From assembly GCF_029910215.1 (NCBI RefSeq), contig NZ_CP110395.1, forward strand, positions 4,216,001 through 4,280,000: a DNA stretch of 64,000 nt. Reading direction: 5' to 3'. Below are positions 27,738 through 39,430 of the stretch, piece after piece; position 1 is the stretch's first letter; each line of letters starts with the position of its first letter. Made by a program: the position numbers and the translations under genes. The stretch comes from Paraburkholderia sp. D15 (lineage in GTDB: Bacteria > Pseudomonadota > Gammaproteobacteria > Burkholderiales > Burkholderiaceae). The notes under the pieces were generated by a model. The model searched no databases and was not told the origin of the DNA. It saw nothing but the letters and a program-made list of their open reading frames with translations.

Positions 27738-27745
<8 letters not shown>
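26582..27745 (-). CDS. TraB/GumN family protein
   Basis: A 387-aa protein of the TraB/PrgY/GumN family, Tiki-like putative metalloproteases. A hydrophobic N-terminal segment (ALTGAALYGLLIAVGSSLPV, about residues 31-50) and a proline/alanine-rich linker precede the conserved domain. That domain starts TTIYVLGTLHVGDP and ends VFVAIGALHLGGPKGVLQLL; the paired GTLH and GALHL motifs define the family. It is probably secreted or membrane-anchored. The ATG at 27745 overlaps the dppF stop by eight bases and is preceded by GGAGG, so it is translationally attached to the ABC transporter operon for no obvious reason. Confidence 0.88.
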
Positions 27746-28753
<1,008 letters not shown>

Positions 28754-28757
<4 letters not shown>

Positions 28758-29758
28758 CGTGCGCCTCCATGGGTGTGAACGTTGGCGTCGCCGCTCAGGT
28801 TCAGGGGTTTGATGCAGCGCACGCGCGCCACTTCCGCGTGGCCTTGCAGCGGCGCGAGCGCCGGCCGTGCCTTGGTGCAATCGTCGCCCACGTATTTGCA
28901 GCGCGGCGCGAACAGACAACCCTTGGGCCGGTCGTCACGCCCCGGCACCATGCCGGGCAGCGCAGCCAGCCGGACCGCGCCGACATTGTGCTCGGGAATC
29001 GCCGCCAGCAAGGCTTCCGTGTACGGGTGATGCGGCGCGGCGAAGATATCCGGCACCTTGTTGGTTTCGATCACTTCGCCAGCGTACATGACCGCGACGC
29101 GTTGCGCGACCTCGGACACCACCGCCAGATCGTGCGAAATCAGCACCAGCGCCATGCCGCGTTCCTTCTGCAGCTTGATCAGCAACTCCATGATCTGCGC
29201 CTGGATGGTGACATCGAGCGCGGTGGTCGGTTCGTCGGCGATCAGCAGCTTCGGGTTGCAGGCGATCGCCATCGCGATCATCACGCGCTGGTTCATGCCG
29301 CCCGACATCTGGTGCGGAAACGAGCCGATACGGCCTTTCGGATCGGGAATGCCGACCTGATCGAGCAGTTCGAGCGCGCGTTTGTCGAGCGCGCTGCCGC
29401 GCAGGCCTTCGTGCAGCTTCAGCACTTCCTTGATCTGATAGCCGACGGTGTAGCTCGGGTTCAGACTGGTGAGCGCGTCCTGGAACACCATCGCGATATC
29501 TTTGCCGATGATCTTGCGGCGTTCTTTCGGCGATGCGGTCAGCAGGTTCTTGCCGTTGAAGGTGACTTCGTCGGCGGTGACTTTGCCCGGCGCGTCGATC
29601 AGGCCCATCAGCGCCATCATCGTCACGCTTTTGCCCGAGCCCGATTCGCCGACCACGCCGACCACTTCGCCGGGGGCGACGTCGAGGTTGATGCGGTCGA
29701 CCGCCGGCAGGCCGTTGAAATTCACGGCCAGGTTGCGGATGGTCAATAGATTCGTCAT
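28754..29758 (-). CDS. dppD: Dipeptide ABC transporter ATP-binding protein (DppD)
   Basis: A 334-aa ATPase with Walker [11 protein letters not shown] near residue 37, the signature [16 protein letters not shown] and Walker [14 protein letters not shown]. The C-terminal tail [19 protein letters not shown] carries cysteines seen in the Opp/Dpp ATPases. Its ATG follows the dppC stop without a gap. It forms a heterodimer with DppF. Confidence 0.96.
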
Positions 29759-30676
29759 TTACGCCATCCGTTTCAGTTTGGGGTCGAGTGCATCGCGCAG
29801 CCCGTCGCCGAGCAGGTTGATCGCCAGCACCGAGATCAGGATGGACAGACCCGGCATGGTGACGATCCACCACGCGCTGTCGATGTAATCGCGCGCCGAG
29901 GCCAGCATCGCGCCCCACTCCGCCGAAGGCGGTTGCACGCCGAGGCCAAGAAAGCCGAGCGCGGCCGCATCGAGAATCGCCGACGAAAAACCGAGCGTGG
30001 CCTGCACGATCAGCGGCGCGGTGCAGTTCGGCAGCACTTGCGAGAACATCAGCCGCAAGGTGCCGGCGCCCGCCACGCGCGAAGCCGTCACGTATTCCTT
30101 CTGCAACTCGCCCTGCGCCGAGGCGCGCGTCAGCCGCACATAGCCCGGCAGCGCGACGATCGCGATTGCCAGCATCGTGTTGACGAGGCCGGGACCGATG
30201 ATCGCCACCACCGCCACCGCCAGCAGCAGCGAGGGCAGCGCGAGCAGCACGTCCATGATGCGCATGATCGGCGTGTCGGCCCACTTCTCGAAGAACGCCG
30301 CGATCAATCCGAGCACGATGCCCGGAATCAGCGCGAGCACCACGGAAACGAAGCCGATCCAGAATGACAGCCGCGCGCCGTACATCAGACGCGAGAGGAT
30401 GTCGCGGCCCGCTTCGTCGGTGCCGAGAATGAACTTCCAGTTGCCGCCGTCGAGCCACGCGGGCGGAATCTTCACGAAGTCGCGGTATTGCTCGATCGGG
30501 CTATGCGGCGCGATCAACGGCGCGAAAATCGCGATGAAGATCAGCACCAGCACGATGATGCCGGCGCCGACGGCGCCACGATTGCGCGAGAAATTCGCCC
30601 AGAACTCCCGGGCGGCGATCGTACGGCCACTGGGTGGCGTGACCGATTGGGGGACTGTGTTTTGAATGTCTGCCAT
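29759..30676 (-). CDS. dppC: Dipeptide ABC transporter permease (DppC)
   Basis: A 305-aa inner-membrane permease. After a cytoplasmic N-terminus it has a first helix around residues 37-58 (GIIVLVLIFIAIFAPLIAPH) and five more. The EAA-loop segment TRASAQGELQKEYVTASRVAG contacts the ATPases. It lies between dppB (11-base gap) and dppD (no gap) in the canonical order. Confidence 0.96.
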   Translation of the reverse strand: MADIQNTVPQSVTPPSGRTIAAREFWANFSRNRGAVGAGIIVLVLIFIAIFAPLIAPHSPIEQYRDFVKIPPAWLDGGNWKFILGTDEAGRDILSRLMYGARLSFWIGFVSVVLALIPGIVLGLIAAFFEKWADTPIMRIMDVLLALPSLLLAVAVVAIIGPGLVNTMLAIAIVALPGYVRLTRASAQGELQKEYVTASRVAGAGTLRLMFSQVLPNCTAPLIVQATLGFSSAILDAAALGFLGLGVQPPSAEWGAMLASARDYIDSAWWIVTMPGLSILISVLAINLLGDGLRDALDPKLKRMA

Positions 30677-30687
30677 GGTCGTCTTTC

Positions 30688-31698
30688 TCACCTCGTATGG
30701 CGGATGCGGGGATTGAGCACGCCGTACAGCAGATCGACGACGAGGTTCACGACGATCACCAGCGTGGCGATCATCAGGATACCGCCCTGCACCACCGGGT
30801 AATCGCGCCGGCTGATCGCGTCGATCAGCCATTTGCCGATGCCCGGCCACGAAAACAGCGTCTCGGTCAGCACCGCGCCCGCGAGCAGCGTGCCGACCTG
30901 CAGGCCGATCACCGTCACGACGGGAATCAGCGCGTTACGCAATGCATGCACGACGATCACGCGACCCGGCGACAGGCCCTTCGCGCGCGCGGTGCGGATG
31001 TAGTCCTCGCGCAGCACTTCGAGCATCGACGAACGCGTCATGCGCGCGACGACCGCCAGCGGAATCGTGCCGAGCACGATGGCCGGCAGGATCAGATGGC
31101 TCAGCGCGGATTTGAACGCGCCTTCGTCGGTGGACATCATCGCGTCGATCAGCATGAAGCCGGTGACGTGCGGGATGTCGTATTCGACCGCGATGCGGCC
31201 CGACACCGGCGTCCAGCCGAGCTTCACCGAGAACAGCATGATGAGGATCAAGCCCCACCAGAAGATCGGCATCGAGTAGCCGGTCAGTGCCGTGCCCATC
31301 ACGCCGTGATCGACCACCGTGCCGCGCCGCAAGGCCGCGAACACGCCCGCCGGCAGGCCGACGATCAGCGCGAACAGCATCGCGCAGATCGACAGCTCGA
31401 CGGTGGCGGGGAAACGTGCGAGGAATTCGCCCATCACGCTGGTGTTGGTGATGATCGAGGTGCCGAGGTCCCCGTGCAGCGCGCGGCCGACGTAGTGGAC
31501 GTATTGCATCGGCAGGGATTCGTCGAGCCCGAGCCGGTGCATCGCGGCTGCGTGCATGGCGGGATCGACGCCGCGCTCGCCCATCATCACTTCGATGGGG
31601 TCGCCCGGTATCAGGTGAATCAGCGCGAACGCGAGGATCGTGATGCCGATGAAGGTCGGAATCACCATGCCGATGCGGCGCAAAACAAAGCGGAACAT
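30688..31698 (-). CDS. dppB: Dipeptide ABC transporter permease (DppB)
   Basis: A 336-aa permease with an N-terminal helix (VIPTFIGITILAFALIHLIP) followed by PGDPIEVMMGERG, the standard DppB opening. The later EAA-type loop is RSSMLEVLREDYIRTARAKG. Together with DppC it forms the membrane channel. A hairpin with a T-tract separates it from the upstream binding-protein gene and could lower permease expression relative to the binding protein. Confidence 0.96.
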   Translation of the reverse strand: MFRFVLRRIGMVIPTFIGITILAFALIHLIPGDPIEVMMGERGVDPAMHAAAMHRLGLDESLPMQYVHYVGRALHGDLGTSIITNTSVMGEFLARFPATVELSICAMLFALIVGLPAGVFAALRRGTVVDHGVMGTALTGYSMPIFWWGLILIMLFSVKLGWTPVSGRIAVEYDIPHVTGFMLIDAMMSTDEGAFKSALSHLILPAIVLGTIPLAVVARMTRSSMLEVLREDYIRTARAKGLSPGRVIVVHALRNALIPVVTVIGLQVGTLLAGAVLTETLFSWPGIGKWLIDAISRRDYPVVQGGILMIATLVIVVNLVVDLLYGVLNPRIRHTR

Positions 31699-31727
31699 GG
31701 TTTTGTCCCTATGGTCTTGATGAAGAA

Positions 31728-31769
31728 AAAACGCAACCGGCGACGAGGGCTTGTGACCCCGGTCGCCGG
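31728..31769 (-). terminator. Hairpin/attenuator between dppA and dppB
   Basis: On the minus strand CCGGCGAC (31769-31762) pairs with GTCGCCGG (31744-31737), and after a short gap six T residues follow (31733-31728). Such partial terminators are common between binding-protein and permease genes. Confidence 0.5.
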
Positions 31770-31825
31770 ACCATTTCGACCAGTTTTCTAACCGTGCGAA
31801 AAGCGTACTGCGCGAACTTGACTGA

Positions 31826-33454
31826 TTACTTGACGCTGACGCCGTCGAAACGCGCGTATCCGAGCGGTTCGATGCGCATGTCCACCACCTTCTTGCTGAC
31901 CGGCTGGTACACGGTGGAGTGCGCGATCGGCGAGAACGGCAGTTGCTGCGCGAAAATCTGCTGCGCCTGCATGTAAGCCGTGGTGCGCGCGGCCTGATCG
32001 GACGTGACGCGACCCTTCTGGACCAGATCGTCGAACGGCTTGTAGCACCACTTCGAGAAGTTGTTGCCGTTCACCGCTTCGCAGCCGAGCAGCGTGCCGA
32101 GCCAGTTGTCCGGATCGCCGTTGTCGCCGGTCCAGCCGATCAGCATCGTGTCGTCTTCACCCGCGTGCGCGCGCTTGATGTACTCGCCCCACTCGTACGT
32201 GACGATCTTCGCCTTCACGCCGATCTTGGCCCAGTCGGCCTGGATCATTTCCGCCATCAGACGGGCATTCGGGTTGTACGCGCGCTGCACCGGCATGGCC
32301 CACAGCGTGATGTCGAAGCCGTTCGGGAAGCCGGCCTTCGCGAGCAGCGCCTTGGCCTTGGCCGTGTCGTACGCCGCGCTCTTCAGGTTCTTGTCGTACG
32401 ACCATTGGGTCGGCGGCATCGGATTCGTCGCGGCCTGGCCCGCGCCCTGATACACCGAGTCGATGATCGCCTTCTTGTTGATCGCCATGTCGAGCGCCTG
32501 ACGCACTTCGAGCTTGTCGACCGGCTTGTGCGTGACGTTGTACGCGAGGTAACCGAGGTTGAAGCCCGGCTGCGACGGCATGTCGATGTTCGCTTCAGAC
32601 TTCAGCGGCGCGATGTCGGCCGGACGCGGATACGCCATCACCTGGCATTCGTCGCGCTTGATCTTCTGCACGCGCACGCCGGCGTCCGGCGTGATCGAGA
32701 AGATCAGCTTCGAGATCTTCACCGTGTTCGGCTTCCAGTAATCCGGATTGCCGTCGAAACGGATCGTCGCGTCCTTCGTATAGCTGCGGAAAATGAACGG
32801 ACCCGTGCCCACCGGGAACTGGTTGATGTCGGCGGCCTTGCCGGCCTTCATCAACTGGTCGCCGTATTCGGCCGACAAGATCGACGCGTATTCCATCGCC
32901 AGATTCTGGATGAACGGCGCGTTGACTTCCTTCAGCGTGAACTTGACCGTATACGGATCGACCTTTTCGACGCCGGTGATCAGCTTGTCGAGGCCCATGT
33001 CCGTGAAGTACGGGAACTGGACCGGGTACGCCTTATGGAAGGCCGAGTTCGGGTCCAGCATGCGCTGGAACGTGAAAATGACGTCGTCCGCGTTGAATTC
33101 GCGCGTCGGCTTGAAGAACGACGTGGTCTGGAACTTCACGCCGTGACGCAGATGGAACGTGTACGTCTTGCCGTCGGCGGAGACGTCCCACTTTTCTGCC
33201 AGGCCCGGCTCGACCTTGGTGCCGCCGCGTTCGAATTCGACGAGACGGTTGTAGACGGTGAACGTGTTAGCCGTGAAATCGACGCCCGTGGTGTATTGGG
33301 CCGGATCGAAACCCGCGGGGCTGCCTTCTGAGCAGTAGACCAGGGTTTTATTCGGAATCTCGGCGCGCGCGACACTTGCGCCCACCATCGATGCCGCTGC
33401 AGCTGCGACGAGCGTCGTAACACGCGCGGCGCGCAACAGATTGTTTTGCTTCAT
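31826..33454 (-). CDS. dppA: Periplasmic dipeptide-binding protein (DppA), copy 1
   Basis: A 542-aa family 5 solute-binding protein. A signal peptide (residues 1-31, VAAAAASMVGASVARA then E) precedes KTLVYCSEGSPAGFDPAQY, the DppA N-terminal signature. ADGKTYTFHLRHGVKFQTT and LIGWTGDNGDPDNW are typical of peptide/haem-binding members. It is directly upstream of dppBCDF. A second, closely similar gene precedes it. Confidence 0.95.
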   Translation of the reverse strand: MKQNNLLRAARVTTLVAAAAASMVGASVARAEIPNKTLVYCSEGSPAGFDPAQYTTGVDFTANTFTVYNRLVEFERGGTKVEPGLAEKWDVSADGKTYTFHLRHGVKFQTTSFFKPTREFNADDVIFTFQRMLDPNSAFHKAYPVQFPYFTDMGLDKLITGVEKVDPYTVKFTLKEVNAPFIQNLAMEYASILSAEYGDQLMKAGKAADINQFPVGTGPFIFRSYTKDATIRFDGNPDYWKPNTVKISKLIFSITPDAGVRVQKIKRDECQVMAYPRPADIAPLKSEANIDMPSQPGFNLGYLAYNVTHKPVDKLEVRQALDMAINKKAIIDSVYQGAGQAATNPMPPTQWSYDKNLKSAAYDTAKAKALLAKAGFPNGFDITLWAMPVQRAYNPNARLMAEMIQADWAKIGVKAKIVTYEWGEYIKRAHAGEDDTMLIGWTGDNGDPDNWLGTLLGCEAVNGNNFSKWCYKPFDDLVQKGRVTSDQAARTTAYMQAQQIFAQQLPFSPIAHSTVYQPVSKKVVDMRIEPLGYARFDGVSVK

Positions 33455-33629
33455 GTTTCCTCCAGGTTCGGGGCCGGCTGCCGCCGGCGTAGCGCGATCT
33501 TACTTGAGCATGGCTCGGGGCAACAAGCGGAGGAAATTCCCCGTGTTGACGATCGGAAACCTTTAAGGCATAAGGGCCGCCGCGCGGCGGCACAGGCCAG
33601 CGCGCGCGGCTCCAGCGGATCGGGTCAGC

Positions 33630-33660
33630 AAAAAAACGGCCCGGGTGCTATTTGAGGCCG
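33630..33660 (-). terminator. Short terminator at the end of dppA copy 2
   Basis: CGGCC (33660-33656) and GGCCG (33641-33637) form a stem that encloses the stop codon region and is followed directly by seven T residues (33636-33630). It should end part of the copy-2 transcript before copy 1. Confidence 0.5.
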
Positions 33661-35309
33661 ACCTCCATGAATTGCGTCGGGCCGAACGGGTCGATCTTGA
33701 AGCCGAAAACGTTTTTGGCGATCGGCTGATACACCGTGGAGTGGGCGATCGGCGTGAACGGCACCTGATCCTTGAAGATTTCCTGCGCCTGGGTGTAGGC
33801 CTTGGTGCGCTCGGCCATGTCCGTGGTGCCGCGGCCCTTGCGGATCAAATCGTCATACGGTTTGTAGCACCACTTGGAAAAGTTACTGCCGTTGACCGCG
33901 TCGCAGCCCAGCAGCACGCCCAGCCAGTTGTCGGGGTCGCCGTAATCGCCGGTCCAGCCGATCAGCATCGCCTCATGCTCGCCGGCGTGCGCGCGGCGGA
34001 TGTACTCGCCCCACTCGTACGTGCCGATCTTCACCTTGACGCCAATCTTCGCCCAGTCGGCTTGCAGCATTTCCGCCATCAGGCGCGCGTTCGGGTTATA
34101 CGGACGTTGAACCGGCATGGCCCACAACGTCAGGTCGAAGCCGTCGGGGTAGCCGGCCTGCTTGAGCAGCGCCCGGGCTTTCTCGACGTCGTAGGGTGCG
34201 TCCTTCAGATTCTTGTCGTAGCCCCATTGGGTTGGCGGCATCGGGTTGGTCGCGGTCTGGCCCGCGCCCTGATAGACGGATTCGATGATCGCCTTCTTGT
34301 TGATCGACATGTCCAGCGCGCGGCGCACCAGCACGTTGTCGAGCGGCTTTTTGGTGGTGTTGTACGCGATATAGCCGAGGTTGAAGCCCACCTGGCTCGG
34401 CATCACGAGCGACGTATCGGTTTTCACCGACGCAATGTCCGCCGGACGCGGATACGCCATCACCTGGCATTCGCCGCGCCGCAGCTTCTGCAGACGCACG
34501 GCCGGATCGACGGTAATCGCGAAGATCAGCTTGCCGACTTTGACGACGCCCGGCTTCCAGTAATCGGGATTGCCGTCGAAACGGATCGTGTCGTCCTTCG
34601 TATAGCTGCGGAAAATGAACGGGCCGGTGCCGACCGGATACTGATTGATATCCGGGGCCTTACCCGCCTTTAACAGTTGATCGGCATACTCGGCCGACAG
34701 AATCGACGCAAAGGGCATCGCGATCTGCTGCAAAAACGGCGCATCCACCTCTTTCAGCGTGAAACGCACGGTGTACGGATCGACCTTCGCGATCTTCGCG
34801 ATGTTAGTGGCGAGACCGAGATCGGAGAAATACGGGAACGGTACCGAATAGGCTTTGCGGAACGGCTGCTCGGGGTCGAGCATGCGCTGGAACGTGAACA
34901 CGACGTCGTCGGCGTTGAATTCGCGGGTCGGCTTGAAAAACGACGTGGTCTGGAATTTCACGCCGTGACGCAGATGAAACGTGTAGGTCAGACCGTCCGG
35001 CGACACGTCCCATTTTTCCGCGAGGCTCGGTTCGATATCCGTGCTGCCGTGCGCGAACTCGATCAGCCGGTTGTAGACCGTATACGACCCGGCGCTGAAT
35101 TCGACGCTGGTGGTGTACTGCGCGGTATCGAAGCCGGCCGGACTGCCCTCGGAACAGAACACGAGGGTTTTGTCCGGCAGGCTGACTGCTTGCGCCGAAC
35201 CCGGCGTCAGGCCGAGCGAAGCGATCGAGGCAACCGAGACGAAGGTCAAGGCGGCCAGTGCCGGCCGGCACGACTGGCGAAACGCAAACAGCTTTCGTGA
35301 CACTGTCAT
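33648..35309 (-). CDS. Periplasmic dipeptide-binding protein (DppA), copy 2
   Basis: A 553-aa paralogue of the neighbouring DppA with the same blocks: KTLVFCSEGSPAGFDTAQY, YTFHLRHGVKFQTTSFFKPT, and LIGWTGDYGDPDNWLGVLL. The ATG at 35309 is preceded by GGAG and starts a classical signal peptide ending LGLTPGSAQA. The tandem pair probably arose by duplication and would feed one dppBCDF channel with a broader or differently tuned ligand range. Sequence differences are spread along the protein, so the duplication is not recent. Confidence 0.93.
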   Translation of the reverse strand: MTVSRKLFAFRQSCRPALAALTFVSVASIASLGLTPGSAQAVSLPDKTLVFCSEGSPAGFDTAQYTTSVEFSAGSYTVYNRLIEFAHGSTDIEPSLAEKWDVSPDGLTYTFHLRHGVKFQTTSFFKPTREFNADDVVFTFQRMLDPEQPFRKAYSVPFPYFSDLGLATNIAKIAKVDPYTVRFTLKEVDAPFLQQIAMPFASILSAEYADQLLKAGKAPDINQYPVGTGPFIFRSYTKDDTIRFDGNPDYWKPGVVKVGKLIFAITVDPAVRLQKLRRGECQVMAYPRPADIASVKTDTSLVMPSQVGFNLGYIAYNTTKKPLDNVLVRRALDMSINKKAIIESVYQGAGQTATNPMPPTQWGYDKNLKDAPYDVEKARALLKQAGYPDGFDLTLWAMPVQRPYNPNARLMAEMLQADWAKIGVKVKIGTYEWGEYIRRAHAGEHEAMLIGWTGDYGDPDNWLGVLLGCDAVNGSNFSKWCYKPYDDLIRKGRGTTDMAERTKAYTQAQEIFKDQVPFTPIAHSTVYQPIAKNVFGFKIDPFGPTQFMEVGLK

Positions 35310-35490
35310 ATCGTTCTCCGCAAGCAGCCGGGTTAGCTGCGCTTCGATCATAGACAGCACAAAAATGCGGTTCAATGCGGGCTTACACGCCGCAAGGTGA
35401 ATCGAGGTGTCGTGGGTGAGGGTTGTGCGGCGCGATATCCGCGGCTGCGCCGGCATTCGCGCTGGCGGGGGTGTCCGTTTTCAATGCGCG

Positions 35491-35529
35491 AAAAAGAACC
35501 GCGTGGCCGATCGGACCACGCGGTTCTTT
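35491..35529 (-). terminator. Strong terminator downstream of metF
   Basis: A 14-bp perfect stem (AAAGAACCGCGTGG, 35493-35506, with CCACGCGGTTCTTT, 35516-35529) with a 9-base loop has A/T tracts on both sides and could work in either direction. It begins about 40 bases past the metF stop. Confidence 0.85.
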
Positions 35530-35566
35530 TATTCCGGCTGGTTCAAACGACCAGCAACTCAGCAGC

Positions 35567-36397
35567 TCAAGCGCTCAGCCGTTCGCAGATCGCCTTGGTC
35601 GCCGCGGCGCCGTTCAGCGTGTAGAAATGCAGACCGGGTACCTTCGCGTCGAGCAGACGTTCGCACAGGCCCGTCACCACGTCGAGGCCGAACGCGCGGA
35701 TCGACTCGCGGTCGTCGCCAAAGCTTTCCAGCCGGCGCGCAACCCAGCGCGGCACTTCGGCGCCGCACATTTCGGAGAAGCGCATCAGCTGCGAAAAGTT
35801 CGTGATCGGCATGATGCCCGGCACGATCGGCACATCCACGCCGAGCTTCCGCGCGTCGTCGACGAAACGGAAGTACGCGTCCGCATTGAAGAAATACTGC
35901 GTGATCGCCGAATTCGCGCCGGCCTTCACCTTGCGCGCGAAGTTTTCCAGATCGTGGCGCGGCGAACGCGACTGCGGATGGTATTCCGGATAACCGGCCA
36001 CCTCGATCCAGAACCAGTCGCCGAATTCGGCGCGGATAAAGCTCACCAGTTCCGACGCATACCGCAGTTCGCCGACTTCGCCCATGCCGGACGGCAGATC
36101 GCCACGCAGCGCGACAATGTGACGGATACCGTGCGAGCGGTACTCGTCGAGAATCGCCCGCAGGCTCTCTTTCGACGAACCGATGCACGACACATGCGGC
36201 GCCGCCTCGATCCCTTCCTTCGCGATATCGACGACGGTGTCGAGCGTGCCCTGTTGCGTCGAGCCGCCCGCGCCGAACGTCACGGACACGAACTTGGGCT
36301 TGAGCGGCGCGAGCTGCGCACGCGTGGCGCGCAGCTTGTCGACGCCTTCCGCGGTCTTCGGCGGAAAGAATTCAAATGAAAGTTCGATGGGGTTCAT
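35567..36397 (-). CDS. metF: 5,10-methylenetetrahydrofolate reductase
   Basis: A 276-aa FAD-dependent TIM-barrel enzyme that makes 5-methyl-THF for methionine synthesis. SFEFFPPKTAEG near residue 7 is the family start, with FVSVTFGAGGST, HIVALRGDLP and GANSAITQYFFN following. It lies in the ahcY - membrane protein - metF order, so homocysteine recycling and methyl-donor supply are co-located. It ends in a strong terminator. Confidence 0.97.
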   Translation of the reverse strand: MNPIELSFEFFPPKTAEGVDKLRATRAQLAPLKPKFVSVTFGAGGSTQQGTLDTVVDIAKEGIEAAPHVSCIGSSKESLRAILDEYRSHGIRHIVALRGDLPSGMGEVGELRYASELVSFIRAEFGDWFWIEVAGYPEYHPQSRSPRHDLENFARKVKAGANSAITQYFFNADAYFRFVDDARKLGVDVPIVPGIMPITNFSQLMRFSEMCGAEVPRWVARRLESFGDDRESIRAFGLDVVTGLCERLLDAKVPGLHFYTLNGAAATKAICERLSA

Positions 36398-36408
36398 GAT
36401 TCAGTGGA

Positions 36409-36762
36409 TCAACCGAGACTACGGTTGCCAAAAACGATCGCGGACAGCAGCCACGAGACGACGCTATACAGAATCGAGCCGATGAATGCGGACCAGAAAC
36501 CCGACACTTCGAAACCCTTCAGCAGCGACGCGCACAGCCAGAAGCACAGCGCATTGACGACGAGGATAAAGAGGCCGAGCGTGACGATCGTCACGGGCAA
36601 GGTCAGCACGATCAGCACCGGGCGCAGCACCGTGTTGATCAATCCGAGCACCACCGCGACGATCAGGGCGGTGCCGAAACTGCGGATATGAATCGACGGC
36701 ACGATGTAGGTGATGATCAGGAGCGCAAGCGCGTTGATCAGCCAGGTCAGCAGCATGGTCAT
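36409..36762 (-). CDS. Small four-helix membrane protein, 'phage holin family' (PF04020-like)
   Basis: A 117-aa protein made almost wholly of four hydrophobic helices, beginning MTMLLTWLINALALLIITYI. Between helices 2 and 3 it has LGLINTVLRPVLIVLTLP, the hallmark of the Mycobacteriophage-D29-holin-like/YvlD family. Despite the family name there is no phage context; these are chromosomal membrane proteins of unknown role. The ATG at 36762 has AAGGAG seven bases upstream. It sits 11 bases before metF and is probably co-transcribed with it. Confidence 0.88.
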   Translation of the reverse strand: MTMLLTWLINALALLIITYIVPSIHIRSFGTALIVAVVLGLINTVLRPVLIVLTLPVTIVTLGLFILVVNALCFWLCASLLKGFEVSGFWSAFIGSILYSVVSWLLSAIVFGNRSLG

Positions 36763-36944
36763 GTACAGCTCCTTGGGCAGAATGTCCGGAACAGAAAAAT
36801 CCGCGCACACACCGCGGGAAGAAAACACACGTAAGACGGTCGATGTTCCGGCGGACAAAGCGGCGCATGGTGCGCCGCTCTGTGTTCGCCTGGTTCGCCT
36901 GGTTCGCTTTGATCAAGCGTCAGGCTGTGGAACCGCCTACGTGC

Positions 36945-38369
<1,425 letters not shown>

Positions 38370-38402
38370 GCCCTCCTTTCTAAAAAATTGACTAGAAATT
38401 TG

Positions 38403-38535
38403 ACGTGAGCGCGGTTCGATGCGGTGGGCACGAAGCGCACATAGCGCCGGCGAGCCTGCCGATTGAAGCCTTCGAGCCTGGCGGGCGGCCGGCGAATGTG
38501 GATTCGCGGTACCCGTCGCAACGCTCCTCGAAGAC
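38403..38535 (-). ncRNA. S-adenosylhomocysteine (SAH) riboswitch
   Basis: The ahcY leader on the minus strand contains the conserved SAH-aptamer elements in order. TTCGAGGAGCGTTGCGACGG starts at about 38532, CCAGGCTCGAAGGC begins near 38481, and CGCGCTCACG ends near 38405, just before the ribosome site of ahcY. CGAG at the 5' end pairs with CTCG of the CCAGGCTCG element, and GAGCG pairs with the distal CGCTC to make the pseudoknot. Aptamers of this class sense SAH and turn on ahcY in betaproteobacteria and pseudomonads. Confidence 0.88.
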
Positions 38536-38543
38536 GAACGGCG

Positions 38544-38574
38544 ATTGTAGCAAATTGAGATGGCTTCAGGGCAA
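38544..38574 (-). promoter_or_regulatory. Probable ahcY promoter
   Basis: TACAAT (38549-38544) is a good -10 positioned about ten bases upstream of the riboswitch. TTGCCC (38574-38569) is a weaker -35 at a long 19-base spacing. Confidence 0.4.
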
Positions 38575-38653
38575 GCACGGGTTTTCGGCGCGAGGGGCCG
38601 ATGGTGTGCGTGCCGCGGGCGCTCGAGGCGCTATTTACGTTAAGGCATTTACG

Positions 38654-39430
38654 TCAAGGCTGGGGCACCGGCGGCAAGCCGAAAGCCGCGCGCAATTGCG
38701 CGATCCCGGTGCGTGCGCTGTGAAGAAAGCGCCCGGAATAATGAAAGGCTTCGGCGACGTCATCGGCATCCGGTTGTTGCAGGCCCAAGGCGATACGGAA
38801 ATAGCGTTCGGCGTGAATGCCCGGGTGGTAATGCATGCGCACGCGTTTCACGTCGTCGAGACGCGGGTTGCCGAATGTCTCGCGCAATGCCCATGAAAAC
38901 GCGCCGTCTTCTCCGCCGATGCGCCGGAACGCCGGGTCCATCGGAAAACCGCCAAGCGCCGCGTAGGCCGCGCGATAGATGATCAGACTGCTCGGCACCG
39001 TATTGCTGAGCGTGGCCGCGTGCGCGGCGAAGTCAGGGTGCGCGGTGAGATCGGCGGGAAAACCGGCGTAGTCGACGTCGAGGCGCACGGACAGGGCGGC
39101 CGGATGGCGTGCGAGAAACGCGGTCGCGGCGCCGAGCGCGTCGGGCAGATATTCGTCGTCGGCATCGAGGAAGGCGAGCAGATCGTGCGCCGCGTGCAGC
39201 GCGCCCCAATTGCGCGCCCGGGCCGCGCCGCCGTTGACGGGCATCCGCAGCACATTCACGCGCGGGTCGAGCGTCGCGCAATAGTCGGCCATCTCGGCCG
39301 ACGCATCGGTCGAGCCGTCGTCCACCACCAGAATCTGCGCGGCGTCGGGCTGGGTCAGGCAACTGGTCAGCGCGCGAGCGAGTGTCGCCGCGCTGTTGTA
39401 GCAGGGGATGATGATCGAAACAGGCGTCAT
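38654..39430 (-). CDS. Family 2 glycosyltransferase
   Basis: A 258-aa GT-A glycosyltransferase. MTPVSIIIPCYNSAATLARA begins the nucleotide-binding domain, ILVVDDGSTDAS follows, and LLAFLDADDEYLPDAL carries the DxD-type metal-binding aspartates. The C-terminal part (GGFPMDPAFRRIGGEDGAF) has the ED acceptor-side motif. Sugar and acceptor cannot be predicted. It is a single gene between ahcY and a LysR regulator, with no polysaccharide cluster around it. Confidence 0.92.
   Translation of the reverse strand: MTPVSIIIPCYNSAATLARALTSCLTQPDAAQILVVDDGSTDASAEMADYCATLDPRVNVLRMPVNGGAARARNWGALHAAHDLLAFLDADDEYLPDALGAATAFLARHPAALSVRLDVDYAGFPADLTAHPDFAAHAATLSNTVPSSLIIYRAAYAALGGFPMDPAFRRIGGEDGAFSWALRETFGNPRLDDVKRVRMHYHPGIHAERYFRIALGLQQPDADDVAEAFHYSGRFLHSARTGIAQLRAAFGLPPVPQP

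Noticed and set aside
33576..33591. 16-bp perfect GC palindrome between the two dppA copies
   Set aside because: GCCGCCGCGCGGCGGC-type runs are common by chance in this composition, and no T-tract or conserved context supports a function.
36409..36762. Prophage holin gene
   Set aside because: The family name includes holin, but the gene lies in a housekeeping ahcY-metF context with no lysis or phage genes.
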